Shown here: piece by piece, positions 8,143-16,200 of the stretch
Layout: every line of letters starts with the position of its first letter
How positions within the stretch are numbered: position 1 is the first letter of the stretch
Assembly (NCBI RefSeq): GCF_035668035.1
Contig: NZ_JAYMYJ010000112.1
Span: 164,038 to 228,037, forward strand
DNA length: 64,000 nt
Direction of reading: 5' to 3'
From: Thiothrix phosphatis
GTDB lineage: Bacteria > Pseudomonadota > Gammaproteobacteria > Thiotrichales > Thiotrichaceae
Notes under the pieces: generated by a model
What the model was told of the DNA's origin: nothing
What the model saw: only the letters and a program-made list of their open reading frames with translations
Database searches by the model: none
Made by a program: the position numbers and the translations under genes

Positions 8143-9903
8143 GTGACCACGCTGCGCACGGATGGCTTGCAGAACTACAGGCGGTTGATTGGGTATTCGC
8201 TGCGGGAGAAACGCGCCCTGTTGCTGGCATTGCTTGGTTTGGTCGCGGGTGCAATCACCCAGCCGCTGTTCGCCTGGAGCTTGGAGCCGTTGCTGGACAA
8301 GGCCATCAACCAACGTGACCCGCTTACTATCCAGTGGCTGCCGTTGGGGATTCTGGGTATTTTTCTGCTGCGCGGCGGGGCCATGTTCCTGTCCGGCTAT
8401 TATGCCGGGCTGGTGGGGCGCATAGTGGTGAAGACCTTGCGGGATGAGGTTTTCAATCAGTTGTTGCGGATGCCGGTGCGGTTTTTCGAGAGTTCCTCCT
8501 CCGGCAAGCTGTTGTCCTACGTCAGTTACCACATTGAACAGGTGGCGAACACCAGCATCCGCGGGGTGACATCGCTGATCCAGGATTCCGCCACCATTAT
8601 CGGTTTGCTCGGGTTGATGTTTTGGCACAGCTGGCAATTGACGCTGGGAATGCTGGTCATCGTGCCGCTGATCGCTGGGGTCATCGCTTGGGTGACGCGC
8701 CGCCTGCGCCAGTTGAGCCACAAGGTGCAGGATTCGGTGGGCGACGTGACCCAGATCGCCAATGAAATGATCCGTGGTTACAAGGTGGTGAGGATTTTCA
8801 ACGGCGAACAGTATGAATCGCGCCGCTTCAGCGCCGCCAATGAGCAGAACATTGAGCTGCAAATGAAGCGGATGGTGCTGGAGTTGCTGAGTACGCCGGT
8901 GGTGCAGTTTATGGTGGCGGTGGCACTGGCGGCGATTGTGTTCGTGGCGACCCGTGACGCCATGTTGGACGCCCTGACGCCGGGCGTGTTCATGTCCTTC
9001 ATTATGTCGATGATTTTGCTGTTGACGCCGATCCGCAACCTCACCCAATTGAATGCGCAATTGCAAACGGCGATTGCGGCGGGCGAGGGCATTTTCGAGC
9101 TGCTCGACAGCCCGACGGAACCGGATCACGGGGCGCAATCCTTAAGCCATTGCCAGGGGGCGGTGACGTTCCATGATGTTTCCTTTGCCTACCCCGGTAC
9201 GGACAAGCAGGTGTTAAGCCACATCAACCTGGAGGTCGCGCCGGGTGAAAAAATCGCGCTGGTCGGGAAATCCGGCAGCGGCAAAACCACCCTGGTCAAC
9301 CTGTTGCCGCGTTTCCACGACATTCAGGAGGGGGAAATCCTGTTGGATGGGACGCCATTGCAGGCCATCCGCCTGCAAAGCCTGCGCAGCCAGATTGCGT
9401 ATGTGGGGCAGGAAGTCGTGCTGTTCAACGACACGGTGCGCAACAACATCGCCTATGGCGACATGCGCCAGTTGCCGGATGCGCAAGTGAAAGCGGCGGC
9501 GGAAGCCGCCCATGCGTTGGAGTTTATCGAAAAACTGCCACAGGGGTTCGACACCCTGATCGGTGATAACGGCGTGATGCTGTCGGGTGGGCAACGCCAG
9601 CGTCTGTCGATTGCGCGCGCCATCCTGTCCAATGCGCCCATCCTGATCCTGGATGAGGCCACTTCTGCGCTGGATACCGAATCCGAGCGCCATATCCAGG
9701 CAGCGCTGGAACGCTTGCTGGAAAACCGCACCACCTTCATGATCGCCCACCGTTTGTCCACGATAGAAAACGCCGACAGGATTCTGGTCATGCAGGATGG
9801 TGCAATTGTCGAATCCGGCAAGCACGCGGATTTGCTGGAATTGAACGGATACTATGCAAGATTGCATGCAATGCAGTTCCATGAAGATGCGGCGACGGCT
9901 TGA
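8143..9903 (+). CDS. msbA: Lipid A export ABC transporter MsbA
   Basis: A 586-residue half-transporter that flips core-lipid A across the inner membrane. A six-helix ABC transmembrane domain occupies about residues 1-320. The nucleotide-binding domain has Walker A GKSGSGKTT, Q-loop region AYVGQEVVLFNDTV, ABC signature MLSGGQRQRLS, Walker B ILILDEATSALD and the switch His in IAHRLST. The start is GTG at 8143, two nucleotides after the exbD stop. The lpxK gene overlaps its 3' end and kdsB lies downstream, so the context is lipopolysaccharide assembly, which favours MsbA over other type I exporters. Confidence 0.95.
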   Translation: MTTLRTDGLQNYRRLIGYSLREKRALLLALLGLVAGAITQPLFAWSLEPLLDKAINQRDPLTIQWLPLGILGIFLLRGGAMFLSGYYAGLVGRIVVKTLRDEVFNQLLRMPVRFFESSSSGKLLSYVSYHIEQVANTSIRGVTSLIQDSATIIGLLGLMFWHSWQLTLGMLVIVPLIAGVIAWVTRRLRQLSHKVQDSVGDVTQIANEMIRGYKVVRIFNGEQYESRRFSAANEQNIELQMKRMVLELLSTPVVQFMVAVALAAIVFVATRDAMLDALTPGVFMSFIMSMILLLTPIRNLTQLNAQLQTAIAAGEGIFELLDSPTEPDHGAQSLSHCQGAVTFHDVSFAYPGTDKQVLSHINLEVAPGEKIALVGKSGSGKTTLVNLLPRFHDIQEGEILLDGTPLQAIRLQSLRSQIAYVGQEVVLFNDTVRNNIAYGDMRQLPDAQVKAAAEAAHALEFIEKLPQGFDTLIGDNGVMLSGGQRQRLSIARAILSNAPILILDEATSALDTESERHIQAALERLLENRTTFMIAHRLSTIENADRILVMQDGAIVESGKHADLLELNGYYARLHAMQFHEDAATA

Positions 9904-10852
9904 ACGCTGGTTGTTGGATGTCTGGTACGGCGATGGTCGGCTGGGCCAATACCTGCTGTTGCCCTTGAGTGGGATATTCTGCGTGCTGGCGGCATTGCGG
10001 CGCTGGCGGCATCAGCGGCGGCAAATCAGGCATCCGGTTACGGTGATTGTGGTGGGCAACATTTCGGTGGGCGGCACTGGCAAGACGCCGCTGGTGATCT
10101 GGCTGGTGGAACGCTTGCGTGAGGCCGGTTTCACGCCAGGCGTGGTGAGCCGGGGGTTTGGTGCCAAAGGTGGGCAACGGTTGGTTGCGCAAAGCGACCG
10201 GGCGGCCGAGGTTGGTGACGAACCCTTGCTGATTGTCCAACGCACCGGCGTTCCCCTCGCCCTTGGCCGGGATCGCAACCAGGCGATTGCCGCCCTGTTG
10301 CAGCAGTCAGCCTGTGATGTTGTGGTGGCTGACGACGGCTTGCAGCATTACCGGATGGGGCGCGACCTGGAAGTTTGCGTGGTGGATGGCGAACGCCGTT
10401 TCGGCAATGGTTTTTGCTTGCCTGCCGGGCCATTGCGGGAGCCGGTTTCCCGCTTAAAACATTGTGATTTTGTTGTGACCAATGGTGAAACCATGCAGGT
10501 GGGCGGGGATATGCTGGTGAATCTGGCGACAGCGGCGCAACAGGCGCTGGCCGGATTCGCCGGGCGGACTGTCCATGTGGTGACCGGCATTGGCAACCCG
10601 CAGCGTTTCATCCGCACACTGGAACAAGCCGGTTTGCAGGTCTTGCCGCACATTTACCCCGACCATCACGCTTTTTCCGGCGCAGAATTGCAGTTTGACG
10701 ATGCGTTTCCCATCCTCATGACTGAGAAAGATGCGGTAAAATGCCGTCAATTCGTTACGCCAAATGTTTGGTGTCTGCCGGTTACGGCAGTGCTGGATGC
10801 ACAACTGGCCGCTACGCTGCTCACACGCTTACAAGGATTCCGTCATGGATAA
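9887..10852 (+). CDS. lpxK: Tetraacyldisaccharide 4'-kinase LpxK
   Basis: A 321-residue membrane-associated kinase that adds the 4'-phosphate to the lipid A precursor. Visible features are the N-terminal amphipathic/membrane segment LLLPLSGIFCVLAALRRW, the P-loop region VVGNISVGGTGKTPLVIWLV, VVSRGFG, GDEPLLI, VVADDGLQHYRMGRD and MTEKDAVKC. The frame is open from 9854, with ATGs at 9854, 9866, 9881 and 9887. I chose 9887 because it places the WYGDG segment nearest its usual distance from the start, but the ribosome site is weak for all. It overlaps msbA at its start and the Trm112-like gene at its end. Confidence 0.94.
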   Translation: MRRRLERWLLDVWYGDGRLGQYLLLPLSGIFCVLAALRRWRHQRRQIRHPVTVIVVGNISVGGTGKTPLVIWLVERLREAGFTPGVVSRGFGAKGGQRLVAQSDRAAEVGDEPLLIVQRTGVPLALGRDRNQAIAALLQQSACDVVVADDGLQHYRMGRDLEVCVVDGERRFGNGFCLPAGPLREPVSRLKHCDFVVTNGETMQVGGDMLVNLATAAQQALAGFAGRTVHVVTGIGNPQRFIRTLEQAGLQVLPHIYPDHHAFSGAELQFDDAFPILMTEKDAVKCRQFVTPNVWCLPVTAVLDAQLAATLLTRLQGFRHG

Positions 10853-11036
10853 AAAACTATTGGAAATTCTGGTCTGTCCCGTCACCAAGGGGGCACTGAT
10901 TTATGACAAGGACAAACAGGAGCTGGTCTCGAAGTCCGCGCGCTTGGCTTACCCCATCCGGGATGGCGTGCCGGTGATGCTGGAGGAGGAGGCTCGGCCT
11001 TTGACCCAGGAAGAAGTGGAGCAGTTGCACGAATGA
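10845..11036 (+). CDS. Trm112/YcaR family small protein
   Basis: A 63-residue protein beginning MDKKLLEILVCPVTKG. It keeps the CP.TKG knuckle of the YcaR/Trm112-like family but has only one Cys in that knuckle, so it need not bind zinc. The start at 10845 overlaps the lpxK stop by 8 nt and its end overlaps kdsB by 4 nt. The lpxK-ycaR-kdsB order is conserved in gammaproteobacteria. Its role is not established; the position suggests a link to lipopolysaccharide synthesis. Confidence 0.9.
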   Translation: MDKKLLEILVCPVTKGALIYDKDKQELVSKSARLAYPIRDGVPVMLEEEARPLTQEEVEQLHE

Positions 11037-11776
11037 ATCCGGTCGTGGTGATTCCGGCGCGTTACGCCTCATCCCGGCTGCCGGGCAAGCCCCTGCGTGT
11101 GCTGGCAGGCAAGACGCTGATCCGGCATGTGTATGAAAGGGCGCAGGCGGCAGGGTTTGCAACCGTGCTGGTGGCGACCGATGATGAACGCATTCGCGCC
11201 GAGTGCGAAAGCTTTGGCGCAGAAGTGGTCATGACCGCCGCAACCCACGAAACCGGCAGCGACCGGCTGGCGGAAGTGGCGCGTTTGCAGGGGTGGGAAG
11301 ATGAGGTCATTGTCGTCAACCTGCAAGGCGATGAACCGCTGACGCCTGTTGTAAATTTGCACCAACTGGCGCGCAACTTGGAACAGCATCCACAGGCAGG
11401 CATTGCGACGTTGGCGACGCCCATTACGGACGCCAATGATTTCGCCAACCCCAATATTGTCAAGGTGGTGCGGGATGAACAGGGGATGGCGTTGTATTTC
11501 AGCCGTGCGCCGATCCCGTTCCAGCGGGATGCAGGCATGGTTGTCGGGGATTACGCCTTGCGCCACATTGGCATGTACGCCTACCGGGCGGGCTTTCTAC
11601 GGGCGTTTGCGCGCATGCAGCCCTCTTTGCCGGAGCGGCTGGAGAAACTGGAGCAATTGCGCGCGCTTTCCAACGGTTATCGCATTCATGTTGATATTGC
11701 GGCGGAAATCCCTGCGGTTGGCGTCGATACCGAAGAAGACGCCGCCAGGGTTACGGCGCTTTTGCAACAGGGATGA
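11033..11776 (+). CDS. kdsB: 3-deoxy-manno-octulosonate cytidylyltransferase KdsB
   Basis: A 247-residue nucleotidyltransferase that activates Kdo as CMP-Kdo for the lipopolysaccharide inner core. Motifs are VVIPARYASSRLPGKPL (nucleotide binding), VATDDERI, TGSDRLAEV, VNLQGDEPL and RHIGMYAYRAGFL, with EKLEQLRALSNGYRIHV near the end. Length matches E. coli KdsB (248). The ATG overlaps the preceding gene's stop as ATGA. It is the last gene of the exbB-to-kdsB cluster; no clear terminator follows. Confidence 0.97.
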   Translation: MNPVVVIPARYASSRLPGKPLRVLAGKTLIRHVYERAQAAGFATVLVATDDERIRAECESFGAEVVMTAATHETGSDRLAEVARLQGWEDEVIVVNLQGDEPLTPVVNLHQLARNLEQHPQAGIATLATPITDANDFANPNIVKVVRDEQGMALYFSRAPIPFQRDAGMVVGDYALRHIGMYAYRAGFLRAFARMQPSLPERLEKLEQLRALSNGYRIHVDIAAEIPAVGVDTEEDAARVTALLQQG

Positions 11777-11844
11777 GTGGTTGGTTTTCAAAGTAAAATA
11801 TCAGAATACCTAAATAAGTTATTATTATAGTTAATAATTACCAT

Positions 11845-11888
11845 TTGACAGATCAATAGTCCTCTGTCACTCTTTTGCAACAAGAGTG
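11845..11888 (+). promoter_or_regulatory. Candidate promoter -35 and 5' hairpin of the FadL-type porin gene
   Basis: A consensus -35 TTGACA lies at 11845-11850; a -10 at the right spacing is poor, so activator dependence is possible (inference). Immediately downstream, CACTCTT (11868-11874) pairs perfectly with AAGAGTG (11882-11888) around a 7-nt loop, forming a leader hairpin or operator. The gene start is at 11927. Confidence 0.4.
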
Positions 11889-11926
11889 AGGATTCGCACA
11901 CGTATCAGTAGAGAGGAGGAATGATT

Positions 11927-13192
11927 ATGTTCAAAAAGACTACCTTGGCGGCGTCGGTTTTGCTGGCGATAGCTGCCCAGCCGGTTTTGGCGACAAACGG
12001 TATGGCACCTACAGGGCTGGATCCGCTTCAGCAGTCGATGGGGGGGGCGTCTGCCGGTTATGCGGCCAATACCATGAGCATGGCCACCAATCCAGCTGCC
12101 GCTTCATTCGTTGAAGATGGTTACGATATTGGCGCAGAGGTGTTTAAACCCAGCCGCAGCGCCACTTTCAAAGGTACAGCGTTTGGCGCGCCAGCGGATG
12201 CGACAGCGGATGGCAATGGCGATGAATTGTTTCTGATCCCAAATGCGGGCTATAAAAGGAGCCTGAAGGGCGGTTTGTCGGTGGGTATCACCGCTTATGG
12301 CAATGGTGGGATGAATACAGCTTATGATGGTGGCGTGCCTTTTGGGACGGCCTATTTTTCTGGCACTCCTGGTTCCACGGGAATTGACCTCAAACAATTG
12401 TTTATTGCCCCCACCGCCAGTTATAAAGTGAATGAGAATGTGGCGGTTGGCGCTTCCCTCAACATGGTCTATCAGCGTTTCGAGGCGGAAGGTTTGGGCG
12501 CATTTAGCGGTTTTAGCAGCGTCCCTGCCAACCTGACCGATAAAGGCGGGGATTCCTCCACAGGCGTGGGCGCAAGTGTTGGCATCCAGGGCAAGGTGAC
12601 GGATAAATTGAGCGCAGGTCTTGCTTACCGCTCCAAGACGAAAATGGGTAAGTTTGAAAAATATAGCGGGTTGTTCCCCAATGGCGGTGAGTTCAATGTG
12701 CCAGCGGCGACAACGCTAGGCATCGCCTATAAAGCGACGCCCCAGACAACCGTGGCTGCTGATATTGAACAAATTGAATACTCGAAAATTGCAGCGATGG
12801 GTAATGCGCCCGGCACCCCATTGCCATTTGGCTCTGCGAATGGCCCGGGGTTTGGTTGGGATGACCAAACAGTCTATAAGCTAGGGGTCAAACATCAGTT
12901 AAATGAAGGCCTTGCCTTAATGGCAGGTTACAACTATGGGAAAAGCCCGATTTCCAGTGATGAAACGACCCTTAACGTGTTGGCCCCTGGTATTACGGAA
13001 AAGCACGCTTCCCTTGGCTTTGAGAAAAAGCTGACGCCAAAATCGAAACTGGTGGGTTCTTATGTGCATGCTTTCAAGAAAACGGTGACTGGCAATGCAA
13101 CTGTGCCGCCGCCTGGCCCGCTGCCATTGGATGCTTATGACTTGAAAATGGATCAGGATATTATTGGTCTTGGGTACAGTGTAGAGTTCTGA
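11927..13192 (+). CDS. OmpP1/FadL/TodX family outer membrane transport protein
   Basis: A 421-residue outer membrane beta-barrel of the FadL family, which takes up hydrophobic compounds such as long-chain fatty acids or hydrocarbons. The start at 11927 is the second of two close ATGs, chosen because GGAGG lies 8 nt before it. It gives a signal peptide ending AQPVLAT. The mature protein begins NGMAPTGLDPLQQSMGGAS and has the FadL hatch signature around AANTMSMATNPAAASF, then alternating amphipathic strands. It ends in GLGYSVEF with terminal Phe, as expected for BAM-assembled barrels. Substrate cannot be inferred. A strong terminator follows and it appears monocistronic. Confidence 0.9.
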   Translation: MFKKTTLAASVLLAIAAQPVLATNGMAPTGLDPLQQSMGGASAGYAANTMSMATNPAAASFVEDGYDIGAEVFKPSRSATFKGTAFGAPADATADGNGDELFLIPNAGYKRSLKGGLSVGITAYGNGGMNTAYDGGVPFGTAYFSGTPGSTGIDLKQLFIAPTASYKVNENVAVGASLNMVYQRFEAEGLGAFSGFSSVPANLTDKGGDSSTGVGASVGIQGKVTDKLSAGLAYRSKTKMGKFEKYSGLFPNGGEFNVPAATTLGIAYKATPQTTVAADIEQIEYSKIAAMGNAPGTPLPFGSANGPGFGWDDQTVYKLGVKHQLNEGLALMAGYNYGKSPISSDETTLNVLAPGITEKHASLGFEKKLTPKSKLVGSYVHAFKKTVTGNATVPPPGPLPLDAYDLKMDQDIIGLGYSVEF

Positions 13193-13215
13193 CAGAATTG
13201 GAAAGTGGAGGAGTG

Positions 13216-13249
13216 GAAAAGCGGAGCATTTGCCCCGCTTTTCTTTTTT
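13216..13249 (+). terminator. Rho-independent terminator after the FadL-type gene
   Basis: GAAAAGCGG (13216-13224) pairs perfectly with CCGCTTTTC (13235-13243) around AGCATTTGCC-type loop sequence, followed by TTTTTT. It lies 24 nt after the porin stop. The mirrored sequence is similar to the terminator at 13830-13862. Confidence 0.87.
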
Positions 13250-13251
13250 AT

Positions 13252-13347
13252 CCCGAAATTAGAAGCGGATAAGCCCAATAATCCGCCTCTGTCAATTTCT
13301 GCCTACCAGCCCTAAAAGTAGGCGAAATTTATTTCGGGTGTTTTTTT
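13252..13347 (+). ncRNA. Candidate structured RNA: three-way junction followed by T run
   Basis: Three helices nest exactly. P1 is CCCGAAAT (13252-13259) with ATTTCGGG (13331-13338), 8 bp. P2 pairs 13261-13270 with 13281-13290 (GCGGAT/ATCCGC core, one mismatch). P3 pairs 13294-13306 with 13318-13329 (GCCTAC/GTAGGC core plus AATTTC/GAAATT, one bulged T). Only one to three nucleotides separate the helices, and TGTTTTTTT follows P1. The T run on this strand gives the orientation. No separate promoter is visible between it and the porin terminator, so it may be a second terminator/3' UTR structure, a small RNA, or a REP-like repeat element. Function is unknown. Confidence 0.4.
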
Positions 13348-13363
13348 AACTGTTTAAATGCAC

Positions 13364-13669
13364 CTAAATCAGTGGATGTTCCTGAGTCCCGAACGTATGT
13401 GACGGCAAGCGGACGCGCAGCAACGATGATGGCGTTGTCACCGAGATGGCCCCATGGGTGACAGTGTCAACTGGGGTGATAATGTAATCGGGTACGCCAC
13501 ACAATGTATCGCTGTTTGCGTGAAGGGGCTGGTCAGTTTCCTCTCCAGCTTCAAACACCGTAAAGTATGAGTGTTGGTAGCGGGCGGATTGGATACGTGC
13601 GTTCCGGCAAGCTTCCGCAAAAGATTTGTATGTTGAATGATATATTCCGTCCAAAAAAACCTTGAACAT
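13364..13669 (-). CDS. Small protein of unknown function, paralogue 1 of tandem pair
   Basis: A 101-residue soluble protein starting MFKVFLDGIYHSTYKSF at 13669, with AGGAG 9 nt upstream. It is clearly related to the product of 13973-14275: both share (F/N)V(F/Y)LDG(I/V)YHST, F.(E/G)ACR.AR, a QHSYFTVFEAG/QQSYFTVFEAG block and GVPDYII.P. No signal peptide, membrane segment or known domain was recognised. The YFTVFEAG..E block followed by GVPDYII suggests a small beta-rich fold (inference). Both genes read leftwards, and the surrounding spacers are AT-rich compared with flanking genes, which may indicate acquisition. It could not be assigned to a family. Confidence 0.75.
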   Translation of the reverse strand: MFKVFLDGIYHSTYKSFAEACRNARIQSARYQHSYFTVFEAGEETDQPLHANSDTLCGVPDYIITPVDTVTHGAISVTTPSSLLRVRLPSHTFGTQEHPLI

Positions 13670-13972
13670 GTTTAAAGACTCCTGTTTGCCATTCATGTTG
13701 CTTTATGGGTACAGAATAGGGGAATTGCGGATGTTGGGATGTGACAGCAAACACACATTGAAAAATTGGCAATTAAAAAATTTTCTGGATGTGTTTTTAT
13801 TTAAAAAAATTATTAAAAAAATGATAGTTGTAAAAAAGAAAAGCGGGGTAATGCCCCGCTTGATAGCTGTCTTGTGTATACGGAGAAAGCCCCATCTGCT
13901 GTAAAACCAAGACTTATTATTGCCGGGTAAAAATTACCCGTTTAGCCCTTATATTTTATTGAGTTGTTTATT
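13670..13972. other. AT-rich spacer between the two paralogous small genes
   Basis: About 300 nt with no convincing gene. It contains the leftward terminator of paralogue 2 (13830-13862) and a small hairpin CGGGTAA/TTACCCG at 13924-13940 just past that gene's stop. The rest is A/T-rich with poly-A stretches and probably holds the promoter of paralogue 1; no confident -35/-10 pair was identified. Confidence 0.5.
13830..13862 (-). terminator. Leftward terminator downstream of paralogue 2
   Basis: On the minus strand AAGCGGGG and CCCCGCTT form an 8-bp stem with loop CATTA-like sequence, followed by TTCTTTTTT. It lies about 110 nt after the stop at 13973 and separates the transcription units of the two paralogues. 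Confidence 0.8.
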
Positions 13973-14275
13973 TTATGCGCCCCTGGAAAGCCTTGCTGCT
14001 TGAATGGATGCGGCGGCTGCAAGTGTTGCAACCCCGACTTTTCTCTGGTCGTGGCTTGTTGAGACGACAGTGTGTGGTGCGATAATGTAATCAGGGACGC
14101 CTTTCATGACTTCCTTTTCGTTATCCAGCAGCAGGTCTTCACTTTCATCGCCCGCCTCAAATACGGTGAAATAGGATTGTTGGTTGCTGGCTGCTTCCAT
14201 GCGGGCATGTCGGCAAGCGCCAGTAAACGTTTGGTGTGTAGAGTGGTAAACACCATCAAGGTATACGTTAAACAT
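13973..14275 (-). CDS. Small protein of unknown function, paralogue 2 of tandem pair
   Basis: A 100-residue protein starting MFNVYLDGVYHSTHQTF at 14275 with GGGAG 8 nt upstream. It aligns along most of its length with the 13364-13669 product: YHST.., ACRHAR, QQSYFTVFEAGDESEDLL and GVPDYIIAPHTVVS. The C-terminal third differs (ATLAAAASIQAARLSRGA, helical), so the conserved part is roughly residues 1-75. No signal peptide, membrane helix or catalytic motif was recognised. Two separately terminated, same-strand copies suggest duplication and divergence rather than an operon. Function unknown. Confidence 0.77.
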   Translation of the reverse strand: MFNVYLDGVYHSTHQTFTGACRHARMEAASNQQSYFTVFEAGDESEDLLLDNEKEVMKGVPDYIIAPHTVVSTSHDQRKVGVATLAAAASIQAARLSRGA

Positions 14276-14472
14276 GTGTTAGCTCCCGTTGTCTGTTCCT
14301 GTGTAAGCAGAATATTTAAAAAAGGGCCCGCAGAATGTGATAGCGAGCACACTTCATTATTTTTTTGACGAAAAGTTTTTTATTGTATATTTCTTGGCCT
14401 TATATGTTGTAGTCCAGTGATTATTTGTCAATAAATAATATCTATGATTGATTGGGTCGCACGCAGGGGAAT

Positions 14473-14484
14473 GCAAACGTTTGC
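14473..14484. promoter_or_regulatory. Palindrome GCAAACGTTTGC upstream of mqo (LacI/PurR-type operator candidate)
   Basis: A perfect 12-bp palindrome that equals the core of the E. coli PurR box and the general CG-centred form bound by LacI-family regulators. It lies about 180 nt before the mqo start in a spacer with no gene. Which regulator, if any, binds is unknown. Confidence 0.4.
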
Positions 14485-14560
14485 TTATACAAAGGTTTTG
14501 ACTTGACCAGATTATTGCAATGCCGCATTCTGCCTTCTTAAGCAGAGGTGTTTTTGCAAT

Positions 14561-14572
14561 ATTGTCGACAAT
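14561..14572. promoter_or_regulatory. Palindrome ATTGTCGACAAT upstream of mqo
   Basis: A perfect 12-bp palindrome about 90 nt before the mqo start. Ten of its bases (ATTGTCGACA) recur at 16226-16235 before aceA. The T-G-T/A-C-A symmetry resembles sites of GntR/FCD-type regulators, which is inference. The rest of the 14276-14663 spacer shows no gene; an 85-codon leftward frame there looks like chance. Confidence 0.4.
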
Positions 14573-14663
14573 GTTACAAGAATCCTGCATCAATAGGTGG
14601 AAACTAGGGTACATCCCGTTCTATCATCCTGACTTTACCAATCCTTGAGTGCTGAATGTCCGT

Positions 14664-16187
14664 ATGGCTGTGAAGAATGTAAACGTATTGCTGGCGGGGG
14701 GCGGGATAATGAGTTCCACCCTGGGAGTGTTGTTGAGGCAGTTGGATCCATTGTTGACAATTACCATGGTGGAAAAACTGGATGATGTCGCTGAGGAAAG
14801 CACCAGTGGCTGGAACAACGCCGGCACCGGCCATGCCGCTTACTGCGAACTTAACTACACGCCGGAAACAGCGGACGGCGGCATTGATGCCAGCAAGGCT
14901 TTTGCCATCAATGAGTCCTTTGAACGCACCTTGCAATTTTGGTCATATCTGATACATCAGCAGGCATTGCCGGAACCCACCTCCTTTATTAATGCAACCC
15001 CGCACCTGAGCTTTGTCTGGGGTGAAAAGAATGTCAGCTTCCTACGCAAGCGGTTTGCCGCAATTGGCGAGCACCATATGTTTGCCGGTATGGAATACAG
15101 CGAGGATCCTGCTGTGCTGCGTGAATGGATGCCATTGGTCATGGATGGGCGCGATCCAGCCCAACCCGTGGCGGGCACCCGCGTCAAACATGGCACGGAT
15201 GTGAACTTCGGTTCACTGAGCCGCAGCATGGTGGGTTACCTGCAAAACTCCGATAATTTTGATTTGCTGCTGAAGCACTCCATTCATGGGTTGGAAAAAC
15301 AGTCTGATGGCAAATGGCGGGTAAGCGTGCGCGAGTCCGGTTCGTTTGCCAGCAAGCATATCATCGCTGATTTTGTATTCCTGGGTGCAGGTGGTGCAGC
15401 ATTGCAGCTATTGCAAGCGTCGGGTATTGCTGAGAGCGTCGGATATGGCGGTTTTCCGGTCAGTGGGCAATGGCTGGTGTGCAAAAAACCGGAGATCGTG
15501 AGCCAGCATCTGGCCAAGGTCTATGGCAAAGCCTCTATTGGTGCGCCGCCGATGTCTGTCCCGCATCTGGATACACGTATCATTGATGGTGAAAAGGCGT
15601 TGTTGTTCGGGCCGTTTGCCGGTTTCACCACCAAATTCCTCAAACGCGGTTCGTTCATGGATTTGTTTGCCTCCATCCGGCCAGCCAATCTTTGGCCCAT
15701 GCTCAAAGTGGGCATGAGCAGTTTTGACTTGATCCGTTATTTGATCACTGAAGTTATGCAAAGCCATGCTGACCGCATGAACGCCTTGCGTGAATATTTT
15801 CCTAACGCCAAGGATGAAGACTGGACATTGGCGACTGCTGGCCAACGGGTGCAAATCATCAAGAAAGATCCGCAGAAAGGCGGCAAGCTGGAGTTTGGCA
15901 CCGAGGTCATCAGTGCGGCTGACGGTTCGCTGGCGGCATTGCTGGGTGCCTCGCCGGGTGCCTCTGTAACCGTCACAGCGATGTTGCAAGTGTTGGAAAA
16001 ATGCTTTCCCGAGAAGATGGCTTCAGCAGAGTGGAAGGCGAAACTTAAGGAAATGATCCCCTCATATGGCCGGTCGCTGACAAATGACGCCGAGCTGCTT
16101 AAGCAAATACGTCAGGACACTTTGTCGACATTGGGGCTGATAGATACGGGCGAGACTATGCAGGCACCGGAGGCGGCAGTGGTTTGA
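14664..16187 (+). CDS. mqo: Malate:quinone oxidoreductase
   Basis: A 507-residue FAD enzyme, peripheral on the inner membrane, oxidising malate to oxaloacetate with electrons passed to quinone. The N-terminal dinucleotide fold is VNVLLAGGGIMSSTLGVLL, followed by VEKLDDVAEESTSGWNNAGTGHAAYCELNYTPE, a signature of Mqo, then TPHLSFVWGEKNVSFLRKRF and the C-terminal EFGTEVISAADGSLAALLGASPGAS. Length is typical (about 500). The ATG at 14664 is preferred; a GTG at 14649 is possible and neither has a clear ribosome site. It sits 230 nt before aceA on the same strand, and the two share operator-like sequence, suggesting a joint role in C2/C4 acid metabolism. Confidence 0.95.
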   Translation: MAVKNVNVLLAGGGIMSSTLGVLLRQLDPLLTITMVEKLDDVAEESTSGWNNAGTGHAAYCELNYTPETADGGIDASKAFAINESFERTLQFWSYLIHQQALPEPTSFINATPHLSFVWGEKNVSFLRKRFAAIGEHHMFAGMEYSEDPAVLREWMPLVMDGRDPAQPVAGTRVKHGTDVNFGSLSRSMVGYLQNSDNFDLLLKHSIHGLEKQSDGKWRVSVRESGSFASKHIIADFVFLGAGGAALQLLQASGIAESVGYGGFPVSGQWLVCKKPEIVSQHLAKVYGKASIGAPPMSVPHLDTRIIDGEKALLFGPFAGFTTKFLKRGSFMDLFASIRPANLWPMLKVGMSSFDLIRYLITEVMQSHADRMNALREYFPNAKDEDWTLATAGQRVQIIKKDPQKGGKLEFGTEVISAADGSLAALLGASPGASVTVTAMLQVLEKCFPEKMASAEWKAKLKEMIPSYGRSLTNDAELLKQIRQDTLSTLGLIDTGETMQAPEAAVV

Positions 16188-16200
16188 ACATTGGCTTGGA

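Noticed and set aside
14357..14614. 85-codon leftward frame before mqo
   Set aside because: No ribosome site or coding character, and it lies across the operator palindromes.
12000..14700. Genomic island or prophage around the small paralogues
   Set aside because: No integrase, transposase, tRNA or direct repeats were found; only AT-richness hints at acquisition.
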